Under the pieces are notes generated by a model. The model ran no database searches, was not told where the DNA came from, and worked only from the letters and a program-made list of their open reading frames with translations. Below are positions 23,145 through 30,957 of a stretch of 35,540 bases of DNA, piece by piece. Each line of letters starts with the position of its first letter. The first letter of the stretch is position 1. The DNA lies in NCBI GenBank assembly GCA_024641945.1, contig JAHECD010000045.1:1-35540 (forward strand), given 5' to 3'. Source of the stretch: Rubrivivax sp. GTDB taxonomy: Bacteria; Pseudomonadota; Gammaproteobacteria; Burkholderiales; Burkholderiaceae_C. A program made the translations under genes and the position numbers.

Positions 23145-24494
23145 TCAGCGCGGCGCCAGCACGGCACGCACGACGGCGCGGGTGTGTCGCCCGTAGCGTG
23201 CCAGCAGCCGGGCCAGGTCGCGGTCGAGCGCTTCGCGTTCGGCGGCGGGGGCGGCTTGCGCGATCTGTGACATGTCCAGACGGTCGGCGTCGTTGCCGAG
23301 TGGCTGTGTGGCGTCCGCCACGTAACGTGCAGGGAACGTGGCTTCGAGCCGTGCGTCGAGTGCATCGGCACTGTCGGCCGCTTCGTCACTGACCACATGG
23401 CGCGCCGAGGCCGGCGTGAACGCGCTGCGCTCGCCGTCCGACGTGCCGTCGCGCAGCGCCACGAGCAGCGGGTCGGCGGGGTCGCCGCGCAGATGGGCCG
23501 CCGTGATGCGGCGCAACTGGTAGTTCTCGAGCACGATGTGGCGGTTGGTCACGAGCGTGATGGCGTCCGCCTTGGCGCCGTGGAAGCCCGCCAGATCGAG
23601 GGTGTTGATCCACAGCATGCGCAGCGTGGACAGACCGGGCAGCACGCGTGCGTGGTACGGCTGCGTCAGGTCCTGCACGTAATGCGCGGCCCAGCCGGTG
23701 AAGCGCCAGCCCCAATAGTCGTGCCCGGTGGCGAAGGCATGGCGCGCGAGCGCGGTGTACTGCGCGATGCGCGACTCGGTGTGTGTGCGCTTCAGGAAGC
23801 CGGCCGCCGCATCGACGATCGCCGCTTCGTGGAAGAAGCCCATGTGGAAGGGCGCCTGGCTCGAATAGTCCACGCTCGGGCTTCCGAACGGCTGCTTGCC
23901 GAAGCCGTAGCGCTGGCCCTGCTCGGTGCCGTTGTCGGCGAACAGGCCGATGTCCAGGCCGTAGTCGGGCTCGGCCGACGCCGTGGCCACGACGTCCAGC
24001 GCCTCGACGGCCTCGCCCTCGGCGATTGGAATGAAAGGGTTGTCGGCGTCCGAACTGCGCCGGTCGAGGGTGGTGACCTCTGCCAGCGGCAGGGGCACCT
24101 GCCCGTCGCGCTTGGCGCCGGGCATGCGCTGCACGAAGAGCCTGAGCCTGGACTGGCCATTCATGCGCAGTGCCTGCAGGAAACGTGGCACGGCCGCCGC
24201 GTCGCCGGCGACCGGTTGGGCTTTGAATGCGAGTGTGTCGGGCCGTGCAGGGTAGTTGGGGATATTCGCCCGCGCCCACGCCTCGTGGTCGCGCAGCAGC
24301 ACTGCCAGGCCGGGCGCTTCGGCATGGACGAAGTGCTCCAGCGATTCGGCGCGCACCGGCGGGCGCGCCAGCTCGGGCATGCCGGCCAGCGCCGGGCGTG
24401 TGCACAGCGCGTGGCCGCTCCAGGACCAGGCCTGCAACGGGCAGGCCAGCGCGCACGCGGCGAGGACGATGGCGCTGGCGCGCCAGCGGCGCAT
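23145..24494 (-). CDS. Secreted zinc-dependent S1/P1-nuclease / phospholipase-C-fold protein
   Basis: The 449-residue protein carries a three-zinc active-site pattern. Signal cleavage after Ala22 (CPLQA) would expose Trp23 as the N-terminus, with His28 five residues on (WSWSGH); S1/P1 nucleases have the same Trp1 to His6 spacing. Further ligands appear as His271, Asp275 and His281 in HYVQDLTQPYH, and His319 and Glu323 in NRHIVLENY. HMGFFHE (217-223) may add another. The protein is longer than S1/P1 (about 270) because of an insertion between the N-terminus and about residue 200. An alternative lipobox LAAC (11-14) would make it a lipoprotein. Its ATG overlaps the aminopeptidase stop by one base (TGATG). 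Whether it cuts nucleic acid or phospholipid is open. Confidence 0.75.
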   Translation of the reverse strand: MRRWRASAIVLAACALACPLQAWSWSGHALCTRPALAGMPELARPPVRAESLEHFVHAEAPGLAVLLRDHEAWARANIPNYPARPDTLAFKAQPVAGDAAAVPRFLQALRMNGQSRLRLFVQRMPGAKRDGQVPLPLAEVTTLDRRSSDADNPFIPIAEGEAVEALDVVATASAEPDYGLDIGLFADNGTEQGQRYGFGKQPFGSPSVDYSSQAPFHMGFFHEAAIVDAAAGFLKRTHTESRIAQYTALARHAFATGHDYWGWRFTGWAAHYVQDLTQPYHARVLPGLSTLRMLWINTLDLAGFHGAKADAITLVTNRHIVLENYQLRRITAAHLRGDPADPLLVALRDGTSDGERSAFTPASARHVVSDEAADSADALDARLEATFPARYVADATQPLGNDADRLDMSQIAQAAPAAEREALDRDLARLLARYGRHTRAVVRAVLAPR

Positions 24495-26308
24495 CACGCC
24501 AGTGGCTGCGTGCGCTGGTTCAGCCACTCGAGCGCGGCGCCGCTCACCCGCGGTGCCAGGCGCGCGCGCACCGTGGCGTGGTAGCCGTTGAGCCACGCCA
24601 CCTCGTCGTCGCGCAACAGCGTGCGCTCGATGCAGCGGGTGTCGATCGGGCACAAGGTGAGGGTCTCGAATTCGAGGAACTCCCCGAACGTGCTGCCCTC
24701 CGGCGTGGTGGCCGGCACGTTCATGACGAGGTTCTCGATGCGCACGCCCCATTGCCCGGGCCGGTACACACCCGGCTCGATCGAAGTGACCATGCCCGTC
24801 TCCATCGCCATGTTTGCGTCGGGGATGGCCTTGCTGATGCTCTGCGGGCCTTCGTGCACGTTGAGGAAGTAGCCCACGCCGTGGCCCGTGCCGTGGCCGA
24901 ATTCGATGCCCTGTTCCCACATCGGCGCACGCGCCAGCGCATCGAGCGTGGGGCTCAGCGTGCCGCGCGGAAAGCGCGTGCGGCTCAACTGCATCGTGCC
25001 CTTGAGCACGAGCGTGTAGTCGCGCTTCATCGCGGCGCTCACGTTGCCGATCGGCCAGACGCGCGTGATGTCGGTGGTGCCGCCGAGGTACTGGCCGCCG
25101 CTGTCGATGAGCAGCAGCCCGTCGCCCGCGATCACGGCGTGCGACTCCGGCGTGGCACGGTAATGCGGCATCGCGCCGTTGGCGGCAAAACCTGCGATGG
25201 TGTTGAAGCTCAGGCCGACGAAGCCCTGGCGCCGCGCCCGCGCGGCGCAGAGATGCTCGTCCACGGTCAGCTCGGTGAGCCGCTCGCCGCGCACCTGTGC
25301 CTCCTCGAACCACGCGTAGAACTCGCACATCGCCGCGCCGTCCTCGGCCATCGCCTCACGGATGTGCGCCGCCTCCTCGGGCGACTTGCGGCTTTTCAGC
25401 AGCGTGCTCGGGTTGATGGCCTCGACCACGCGGGTGTGCCCGGGCACCTGCTCGCGCAGGCCGAAGGTCACGCGCCGCGGGTCGACGAGCAGCACGCTGC
25501 CGGCGGGCAGCGCGGCCAGCGCGAGCGGTGCCTGCGGGTACGGCGCCAGTTGCACGCCGTCTGCCGTCAGGGTCGCGGCCAGCGCCGCGTCGATCTTGCC
25601 GTCGCCGACGAACAGCGTGGCGCCTTGGGCATCGATCAGCAGGTGCGCCAGGAAGACCGGGTTGTAGCTGACGTCGCTGCCGCGCAGGTTGGTGATCCAC
25701 GCGATGTCATCGACCGTGGAGACGAAGTGGTGCGAGGCACCGTGCTGCGCCATCGAGGCGCGCAATTTGGCGAGCTTGTCGGCGCGCGGCAGCGTGGCAT
25801 GCGGCGCGCGGTGTTCGTACACCGGCTCGGCGGGCAGCGGCGGGCGGCCGGGCCAGATCGCATCGACCGGGTCGAGGTCGGTGCGCAGTTTGACGCCGGC
25901 CTTGTCGAGCGCGGCACGCAACTGCTGCGCCGCGGCCAGGCCGAGCACCTGACCGTCGACGGCGACGGTCCGGCCTGCGGGCACGTGGCTCGCCAGCCAA
26001 TCGACGTGCGCCGAGGCATTGCCGGTCGGGATCTTGACGAGATCGATGCCGCTGCCGGCGAGTTCGGCCTCGGCCTGTACCCAGTACCGGCTGTCGGCAA
26101 ACAGGGCCGCCTGGTCCACCGTGACGACGAGCGTGCCCATCGATCCGGTGAAGCCCGACAGCCACTCGCGCGCCTGCCAGCGCCCCGGCAGGTATTCGCT
26201 CAGGTGCGGGTCTGCGCTGGGCACGAGCAGGGCGTGCAGGCCGTCGCGCTGCAGCACCTCGCGCAGACGCTCGACGCGCAGGCGGAACGGGGAAGTGCGT
26301 GTGTCCAT
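24494..26308 (-). CDS. Aminopeptidase P (Xaa-Pro aminopeptidase), three-domain M24B type
   Basis: The 604-residue enzyme removes the N-terminal residue before proline. It has the three-domain layout of cytosolic aminopeptidase P1: two creatinase-like N-terminal domains (about 8-150 and 160-310) and a C-terminal pita-bread domain. The dinuclear metal ligands are Asp402 and Asp413 (IDSGGQYLGGTTDITRVW), His476 (HGTGHGVGYF), Glu511 (SIEPGVY) and Glu525 (VRIENLV). All are present. No signal peptide is seen. It is 36 bases after the exported-protein gene downstream of kynA and overlaps the nuclease-fold gene by one base, so it may belong to the kyn transcript. Confidence 0.94.
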   Translation of the reverse strand: MDTRTSPFRLRVERLREVLQRDGLHALLVPSADPHLSEYLPGRWQAREWLSGFTGSMGTLVVTVDQAALFADSRYWVQAEAELAGSGIDLVKIPTGNASAHVDWLASHVPAGRTVAVDGQVLGLAAAQQLRAALDKAGVKLRTDLDPVDAIWPGRPPLPAEPVYEHRAPHATLPRADKLAKLRASMAQHGASHHFVSTVDDIAWITNLRGSDVSYNPVFLAHLLIDAQGATLFVGDGKIDAALAATLTADGVQLAPYPQAPLALAALPAGSVLLVDPRRVTFGLREQVPGHTRVVEAINPSTLLKSRKSPEEAAHIREAMAEDGAAMCEFYAWFEEAQVRGERLTELTVDEHLCAARARRQGFVGLSFNTIAGFAANGAMPHYRATPESHAVIAGDGLLLIDSGGQYLGGTTDITRVWPIGNVSAAMKRDYTLVLKGTMQLSRTRFPRGTLSPTLDALARAPMWEQGIEFGHGTGHGVGYFLNVHEGPQSISKAIPDANMAMETGMVTSIEPGVYRPGQWGVRIENLVMNVPATTPEGSTFGEFLEFETLTLCPIDTRCIERTLLRDDEVAWLNGYHATVRARLAPRVSGAALEWLNQRTQPLA

Positions 26309-26344
26309 GGAAGACCCCTTTTCGATGCTCGTGATGTGCGCCGG

Positions 26345-26794
26345 TCAGCGCACGATGTCGTCGGTGGCAAAGCCACCACGGATGGCCGCGGGCGCCTGTT
26401 TCGGCGCTGTCCACATGAGGCACCAGTCGTTGGTGGTGTCGATGACCCATTTGCCTTCGTGGCTGCGCGTGGCCTTGACGTCCACAGGCAGCAACACCTT
26501 CTTGCCCACGTGATGGTGCAGGTTGAAGTCCACCGGCACGTCGGCCGTGAACCGCCAGTGCACGGTCTGGCCGGCGGTCATCGGCAGGCAGATCTCGTCG
26601 ATCTGGCCTGCAGCGATATTCAGTTCGAGCGGCTTCTCGGCGGCCAGCGACGGCCCGGCGGCGAGCAGCCCGACCAGTACAAACAAGGCGGCCAAGGGGT
26701 GCGTGGCCGGCTTCGCCCTCAGCTTGGCCGCAAGCGGCCACAGCGGCGAAATGCGGGCGTTCAGCAAGGCGTTCGGCAGGACATTCGGTGTCAT
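26345..26794 (-). CDS. Exported or membrane-anchored protein with HHH motif, unrecognised
   Basis: I do not recognise this 149-residue protein. A basic N-terminus and a hydrophobic stretch at 33-52 (HPLAALFVLVGLLAAGPSLA) look like a signal peptide or anchor. The rest is a small beta-rich domain with two cysteines (Cys69 and Cys125) that could pair, several tryptophans (HWRF, KWVI, DWCLMW), and three successive histidines (93-95) in VDFNLHHHVG. The pattern resembles GOLD/emp24-like or cupredoxin-like beta-sandwich domains, and a metal-binding role is conceivable. It starts 10 bases after the kynA stop. The ATG at 26794 was chosen over an upstream in-frame Met at 26881 that would overlap kynA. 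Confidence 0.7.
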   Translation of the reverse strand: MTPNVLPNALLNARISPLWPLAAKLRAKPATHPLAALFVLVGLLAAGPSLAAEKPLELNIAAGQIDEICLPMTAGQTVHWRFTADVPVDFNLHHHVGKKVLLPVDVKATRSHEGKWVIDTTNDWCLMWTAPKQAPAAIRGGFATDDIVR

Positions 26795-26804
26795 GCCGCG
26801 ATTG

Positions 26805-27662
26805 TCACAGGTCGGTGCGCAGCGTCCAGATTTCCGGGAACAAGACCACGTCCAGCATTTTGCGCAGATAGCCCACGCCACTGGTGCCGCCGGTGCCGCG
26901 CTTGAAGCCGATCACACGTTCGACCGTCGTCACGTGGCGGAAGCGCCAGAGGCGGAACGCGTCCTCGAGGTCGGTGAGTTCCTCGCCGAGCTGGTACAGG
27001 TCCCAATGGTGCTTCGGGTCGCGGTAGACCGCCAGCCACGCCTGCTCGACGGCGTCGTCGGCGCGGTAAGGCTGCGTCCAGTCGCGCTCGACGTGGCTCG
27101 CGGGCACCGCGAGCCCGCGCCGCGCCAGCAGCCGCAGGGCCTCGTCGTACAGCGATGGCGCCTCGTAGGCCGTGCGCACGTGCGCCAGCAGGTCGGGCCG
27201 GTGCGCATGCGGCCCCAGCATGGCGGCGTTCTTGTTGCCGAGCATGAACTCGATGCAGCGGTACTGCCAGCTCTGGAAGCCGCTGGAGCTGGAGAGGTAA
27301 GGACGGATCGCGCTGTATTCGGGCGGTGTCATCGTCGCCAGCACGTCCCAGGCGTGGACCAGCTGTTCCATGATCCTGCTCACGCGCGCCAGCATCTTGA
27401 AGGCGCTGGACAGATCGTCGCGCGCCACGCTGGCGACGGCCGCGCGCAGCTCGTGCAGCATCAGCTTCATCCACAGCTCGCTCGTCTGGTGCTGCACGAT
27501 GAAGAGCATCTCGTTGTGGTCGGGCGATCGCGGCTGCTGCGCATTCAGCACGGCATCGAGCTGCAGGTAGTCGCCGTAGCTCATGTCCTGCGAGAAGTCG
27601 GTCTTCGCGCCTTCCTCGCGCACGATGCGTGCGCCGGGGTCTTCATGGTGCGGGCAGGTCAT
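26805..27662 (-). CDS. kynA: Tryptophan 2,3-dioxygenase
   Basis: The 285-residue heme enzyme opens the indole ring of L-tryptophan to N-formylkynurenine, the first step of the kynurenine pathway. Substrate-site His58 lies in [19 protein letters not shown], and the carboxylate-binding arginine is about 135 in [11 protein letters not shown]. The heme-ligand His243 is in [18 protein letters not shown], and the glycine-rich [11 protein letters not shown] loop follows. Length equals bacterial homologues. It is third in kynB-kynU-kynA, 13 bases after the kynU stop. The ATG at 27662 was taken; the protein starts with a His-rich MTCPHHED. Confidence 0.97.
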   Translation of the reverse strand: MTCPHHEDPGARIVREEGAKTDFSQDMSYGDYLQLDAVLNAQQPRSPDHNEMLFIVQHQTSELWMKLMLHELRAAVASVARDDLSSAFKMLARVSRIMEQLVHAWDVLATMTPPEYSAIRPYLSSSSGFQSWQYRCIEFMLGNKNAAMLGPHAHRPDLLAHVRTAYEAPSLYDEALRLLARRGLAVPASHVERDWTQPYRADDAVEQAWLAVYRDPKHHWDLYQLGEELTDLEDAFRLWRFRHVTTVERVIGFKRGTGGTSGVGYLRKMLDVVLFPEIWTLRTDL

Positions 27663-27675
27663 GTCGTCGCGCCCT

Positions 27676-28932
27676 TCAGGTGACGGCAGCGCGCTGGTTG
27701 AAGCGTGCCTCTCGCCATGTGCCTGCCGTCAGGACCTGGCGCAGATGCTCGACCGCGTCCCACACGTCGGCGAATCCCGTGTATAGCGGCGTGAAACCAA
27801 ATCGCAGCACGTCGGGCGCGCGGAAATCGCCCACCACGCCGTGTGCGATGAGCGCCTGCACGATGGCGTAAGCCCCTTCGCTGCGGGTCAGGCAGACCTG
27901 GCTGCCGCGCATCGCGTCTTCACGCGGCGAAGTCACCGTCAGCCCGTGGCCCGCGCAGCGTTCCTCGACGAGCTGCGCAAAGAGCCGCGTCAATGCAAGC
28001 GACTTGGCGCGCAGCGCGGACATGCCGCCGTGCGGCTCGGCCGCCAGCAGCGTGTCGACGCCGCATTCCAGCGCGGCGAGCTGGATGACCGACGGCGTGC
28101 CGCACTGGTAGCGCGCAATGCCGGCGGCCGGCCGGTAGCCCGGCGCAAACTCGAACGGTGCCGCATGGCCGATCCAGCCCGAAAGCGGCTGCCGGAAGCG
28201 GTCGACATGGCGCGGGTGCACCCACACGAAGGCGGGCGCGCCGGGCCCGCCGTTGAGGTATTTGTAGCCGCAGCCGACGGCGAAGTCGGCCTGCGCGCCG
28301 GTCAGGTCCACCGGCACCGCGCCGGCCGAATGCGCCAGGTCCCAGACCGTGAGCGCACCCGCGTCGTGCGCGGCACGCGTGAGCGCGGCCATGTCGTGCA
28401 GGCGGCCGGTGCGGTAGTTGACGTGCGTGAGCATCAGCACGGCGACGTCGTTGCCCAGCCGCGCCGTGATCGCATCGCCGTCGAGCAGCACGAGCTCGCA
28501 ACCGTGCTCGGCCGCCAGCGATTCGGCGATGTAGAGGTCGGTCGGGAAATTGCTGCGCTCGGAGACGATGACCTTGCGCCGCGGCGCGTCGGTGCGCTGC
28601 ATCGCCAGCGACGCGCTCAGCACCTTGAACAGATTGACCGACGTGGAATCCGCGGCCACGAGTTCGCCCGCGCCGGCGCCCACGAGGCGTGCGATCTTGT
28701 CGCCCACACGCTGCGGCAGGTCCATCCAGCCGGCGTGGTTCCAGCTGCCGATGAGGCCGGCGCCCCACTCCTGCTGCACGACCTGGGCCACCCGCGGCGC
28801 CGTGGCGCGAGGCAGGACGCCGAGCGAGTTGCCGTCGAGGTAGAGCGTGCCGGGCGGCAGGTCAAACTGCTCGCGCAGAGCGGCCAGCGGGTCGGCGCCA
28901 TCGAGCGCCACGCAGTCGTCACGGGTGGTCAT
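27676..28932 (-). CDS. kynU: Kynureninase
   Basis: The 418-residue PLP enzyme splits L-kynurenine into anthranilate and alanine. The N-terminal [12 protein letters not shown] is at 31-42, the cofactor-stacking Phe129 in SNFPTD, Asp198 in [10 protein letters not shown], and the Schiff-base lysine Lys224 in [14 protein letters not shown]. These are the family's key residues in the usual order, and length is normal (about 416). It lies between kynB and kynA with spacers of 27 and 13 bases, so the operon gives anthranilate, which can feed aromatic degradation or tryptophan or quinolone synthesis. No anthranilate-degrading genes follow here. Confidence 0.97.
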   Translation of the reverse strand: MTTRDDCVALDGADPLAALREQFDLPPGTLYLDGNSLGVLPRATAPRVAQVVQQEWGAGLIGSWNHAGWMDLPQRVGDKIARLVGAGAGELVAADSTSVNLFKVLSASLAMQRTDAPRRKVIVSERSNFPTDLYIAESLAAEHGCELVLLDGDAITARLGNDVAVLMLTHVNYRTGRLHDMAALTRAAHDAGALTVWDLAHSAGAVPVDLTGAQADFAVGCGYKYLNGGPGAPAFVWVHPRHVDRFRQPLSGWIGHAAPFEFAPGYRPAAGIARYQCGTPSVIQLAALECGVDTLLAAEPHGGMSALRAKSLALTRLFAQLVEERCAGHGLTVTSPREDAMRGSQVCLTRSEGAYAIVQALIAHGVVGDFRAPDVLRFGFTPLYTGFADVWDAVEHLRQVLTAGTWREARFNQRAAVT

Positions 28933-28959
28933 GCGGGTCCTTGTGATTGCGGGGACGGT

Positions 28960-29595
28960 TCACGCCAGCGCGCGCAGCACCGCGCGCACCGGCGAGGCGT
29001 CGGCCGTCATCAGCTTGAGGGGCAGGGCGATGAGTTCGTAGTCGCCCTCGGGCACGTCGTCGAGCACCAGGTTCTCCAGCACGCGCAGGCCGCGGTGGCG
29101 GATCACCTGGTGGCTGTCGAGCGTCTTGCTGTCGGCCGGGTCGATGCTCGCGGTATCGATGCCGACGAGCTTGACGCCGAGGTCTGCAAGGCGCTCGATG
29201 GCGGCGGCGTCGAAGGCGGCCAGATCGGGGTCCCAGCGCTCGACCGGCGCGCGCTCGTAGGTGCGCACGAGCACCCGCGGTGGCAGGCCGTGCTGCGCAT
29301 GCGCGAGATCGCTCCAGCGCACCAGCGGCCGCTTGCCGATGGCGTGGATCACGCGGCACGGGCCCAGGTACGGATCGAGATCGAGCACGCCGGCGGTGGC
29401 CCCGGCGGGGTCGTAGTGCAGCGGCGCATCGGCGTGCGCGCCCGTGTGCGGGCTCAGGCGCAGCGTGCTGACGTTGACGGGGCAGCCGGGGCCGAGGGTC
29501 GCCGCCCATTCCTGCACGTAGGCCGCGTCGCCGGGAAAGACCGGCGAGCCGGCATGGACCGGTGGCGAGATATCCCAGAGTTGGCGCTTCGGCAT
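28960..29595 (-). CDS. kynB: Kynurenine formamidase (arylformamidase)
   Basis: The 211-residue enzyme hydrolyses N-formylkynurenine to kynurenine and formate. It belongs to the metal-dependent cyclase-type family. The binuclear metal motif is seen as His50, His54, Asp56 and His60 in [14 protein letters not shown], after [18 protein letters not shown] at the start. Length matches KynB (about 210). The ATG at 29595 begins the conserved [10 protein letters not shown]; the frame stays open upstream to 29859 but that part is not conserved in type. It is the first gene of kynBUA, with a candidate promoter 69-98 bases upstream of the start. Confidence 0.96.
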   Translation of the reverse strand: MPKRQLWDISPPVHAGSPVFPGDAAYVQEWAATLGPGCPVNVSTLRLSPHTGAHADAPLHYDPAGATAGVLDLDPYLGPCRVIHAIGKRPLVRWSDLAHAQHGLPPRVLVRTYERAPVERWDPDLAAFDAAAIERLADLGVKLVGIDTASIDPADSKTLDSHQVIRHRGLRVLENLVLDDVPEGDYELIALPLKLMTADASPVRAVLRALA

Positions 29596-29927
29596 GGCGG
29601 ACGGGTGGCACCCGGGGCGGGCGCAAACGCAAAGGGTGAAGGGGAAAGGGCAGGCAGGCAGATAGTTTAGGTCTAAAGCATCTGCGGTGACAACCCGGAC
29701 GCGCAGCGGCACATTCCACGGCGAGGCTCCCTGGGGAACGACGTGCGCACGTGGCACTGCGGCCGAACGGAACGGCCTCGAATGCCGAAATCGGAGTCGA
29801 AGCCGTCGTCGCAGGCCACGTCGTTGCACACCTCGGTGGCGCAGGAGTTTCTCTCGCACGGCCCTCCACCCGGCGTGCGGCGCGCTAGCATGCCCGCTGC
29901 ACTTCGATCACAACAAGAGGAGACCTC
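29596..29927. other. Divergent intergenic region kynB / ABC transporter
   Basis: This 332-base spacer has no gene. On the left it holds the candidate kynB promoter. On the right it ends with an AGAGGAGA ribosome site (29916-29922) five bases before the SBP start. Between them I see no second regulator gene and no hairpin with a T-run. Short rightward frames inside it have no family likeness. Confidence 0.7.
29664..29693 (-). promoter_or_regulatory. Candidate kynBUA promoter with inverted repeat over the -10 box
   Basis: On the minus strand TTGTCA (29693-29688; 5 of 6 to consensus) and TAAACT (29669-29664; 4 of 6) are 18 bases apart. The inverted repeat TTTAG-GT-CTAAA (29666-29677 on the plus strand) overlaps the -10 box, a position suited to a repressor or an Lrp/KynR-type regulator. 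The leader to kynB would be about 60 bases. Confidence 0.45.
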
Positions 29928-30953
29928 ATGACCATGCGTTCGACCCTGTTCGCGGCGGCGGCGTTGTCTGTCGCCGTGCCCGCCCTGGCCCAGGATGCGG
30001 GCCAGATCAACGTGATCTGCTCGGTCCAGGCCGAGTGGTGCAACATGATCCAGACGGTGTTCGCCAAGACCACGGGCGTCAAGGTCAACATGTCGCTCAA
30101 GGGCTCGGGCGAGGCGCTGGCGCAGTTGATCGCCGAGAAGGCCAACCCCAAGACCGACGTCTGGTTCGGCGGTACCGGTGACCCGCACCTGCAGGCGGCG
30201 GAACTCGGCCTGAGCCTCGAATACAAGAGCGCCTCGCTGCCGCAGTTGCACGCCTGGGCGCAGCAGCAGGCGCAGCAGTCTGGCTACAAGACCGTGGGCA
30301 TCTACTCCGGCCCGCTGGGCTTCGGCTACAACACCGAGCTGATCGCGAAGAAGAAGCTGCCGATCCCCAAGAGCTGGTCGGACCTGCTGAATCCCGCCTA
30401 CAAGGGGGAGATCCAGGTGGCCAACCCGGCGTCGAGCGGCACCGCCTACACGATGGTCGCGACGCTGGTGCAGCTGATGGGCGAGGACAAGGCCTTCGAC
30501 TACATGAAGGCCCTGCACAAGAACATCGGCCAGTACACCCGCTCGGGCACCGGCCCGATCAAGGCGGTGGCGCGCGGCGAGACCACCGTGTCGATCAGCT
30601 TCGTGCACGACGGCCCGGGCGAGGCCATGCAGGGCTTTCCCGTCGCCACCATCACGCCCGCCGAGGGCACGGGCGCCGAGATCGGCTCGATGTCGATCAT
30701 CAAGGGCGCGCGCAACCTCGACAACGCCAAGAAGTTCTACGAGTGGGCGCTGACCGCGCAGGCCCAGCAGTTCGGGGCCGCGTCCAGGCAGTTCCAATTG
30801 CCGAGCAACAAGTCCACGCCGGTCGATCCGCGCGTGCCCGACTTCAAGAAGATCAAGTTCATCAATTACGACTATGCGAAATACGGTGCCAGCACCGAGC
30901 GCAAGCGGTTGATCTCGAAGTGGGAAAAGGACGTCAACTCGCTGCCGCGTTGA
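29928..30953 (+). CDS. ABC-transporter substrate-binding protein (AfuA/FbpA-like)
   Basis: The 341-residue periplasmic protein has a signal peptide ending near VPALAQD, then the type-II binding fold: INVICSVQAEWCNMIQTVFA, later YSGPLGFGYNTELIAKKKLP and WSDLLNPAYKGEIQVANP. The close PAEGTGAEIGSMSIIKGARN and the ending YAKYGASTERKRLISKW are typical of the AfuA/FbpA group. Members bind ferric iron, sugar phosphates or phosphonates, so the ligand is open. It heads a three-gene importer operon (SBP, fused permease, ATPase) with spacers of 4 and minus 4 bases. The ATG at 29928 has AGAGGAGA five bases upstream; a second ATG at 29934 is possible. Confidence 0.9.
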   Translation: MTMRSTLFAAAALSVAVPALAQDAGQINVICSVQAEWCNMIQTVFAKTTGVKVNMSLKGSGEALAQLIAEKANPKTDVWFGGTGDPHLQAAELGLSLEYKSASLPQLHAWAQQQAQQSGYKTVGIYSGPLGFGYNTELIAKKKLPIPKSWSDLLNPAYKGEIQVANPASSGTAYTMVATLVQLMGEDKAFDYMKALHKNIGQYTRSGTGPIKAVARGETTVSISFVHDGPGEAMQGFPVATITPAEGTGAEIGSMSIIKGARNLDNAKKFYEWALTAQAQQFGAASRQFQLPSNKSTPVDPRVPDFKKIKFINYDYAKYGASTERKRLISKWEKDVNSLPR

Positions 30954-30957
30954 GCGG

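Noticed and set aside
24227..26905. An 892-codon open frame antisense to aminopeptidase P and the nuclease-fold gene
   Set aside because: High-GC DNA gives long antisense frames. The translation is Arg/His/Val-rich without motifs, and the minus strand carries complete known genes.
27841..29670. A 609-codon open frame antisense to kynU and kynB
   Set aside because: Spans two genuine genes and their spacer with low-complexity composition.
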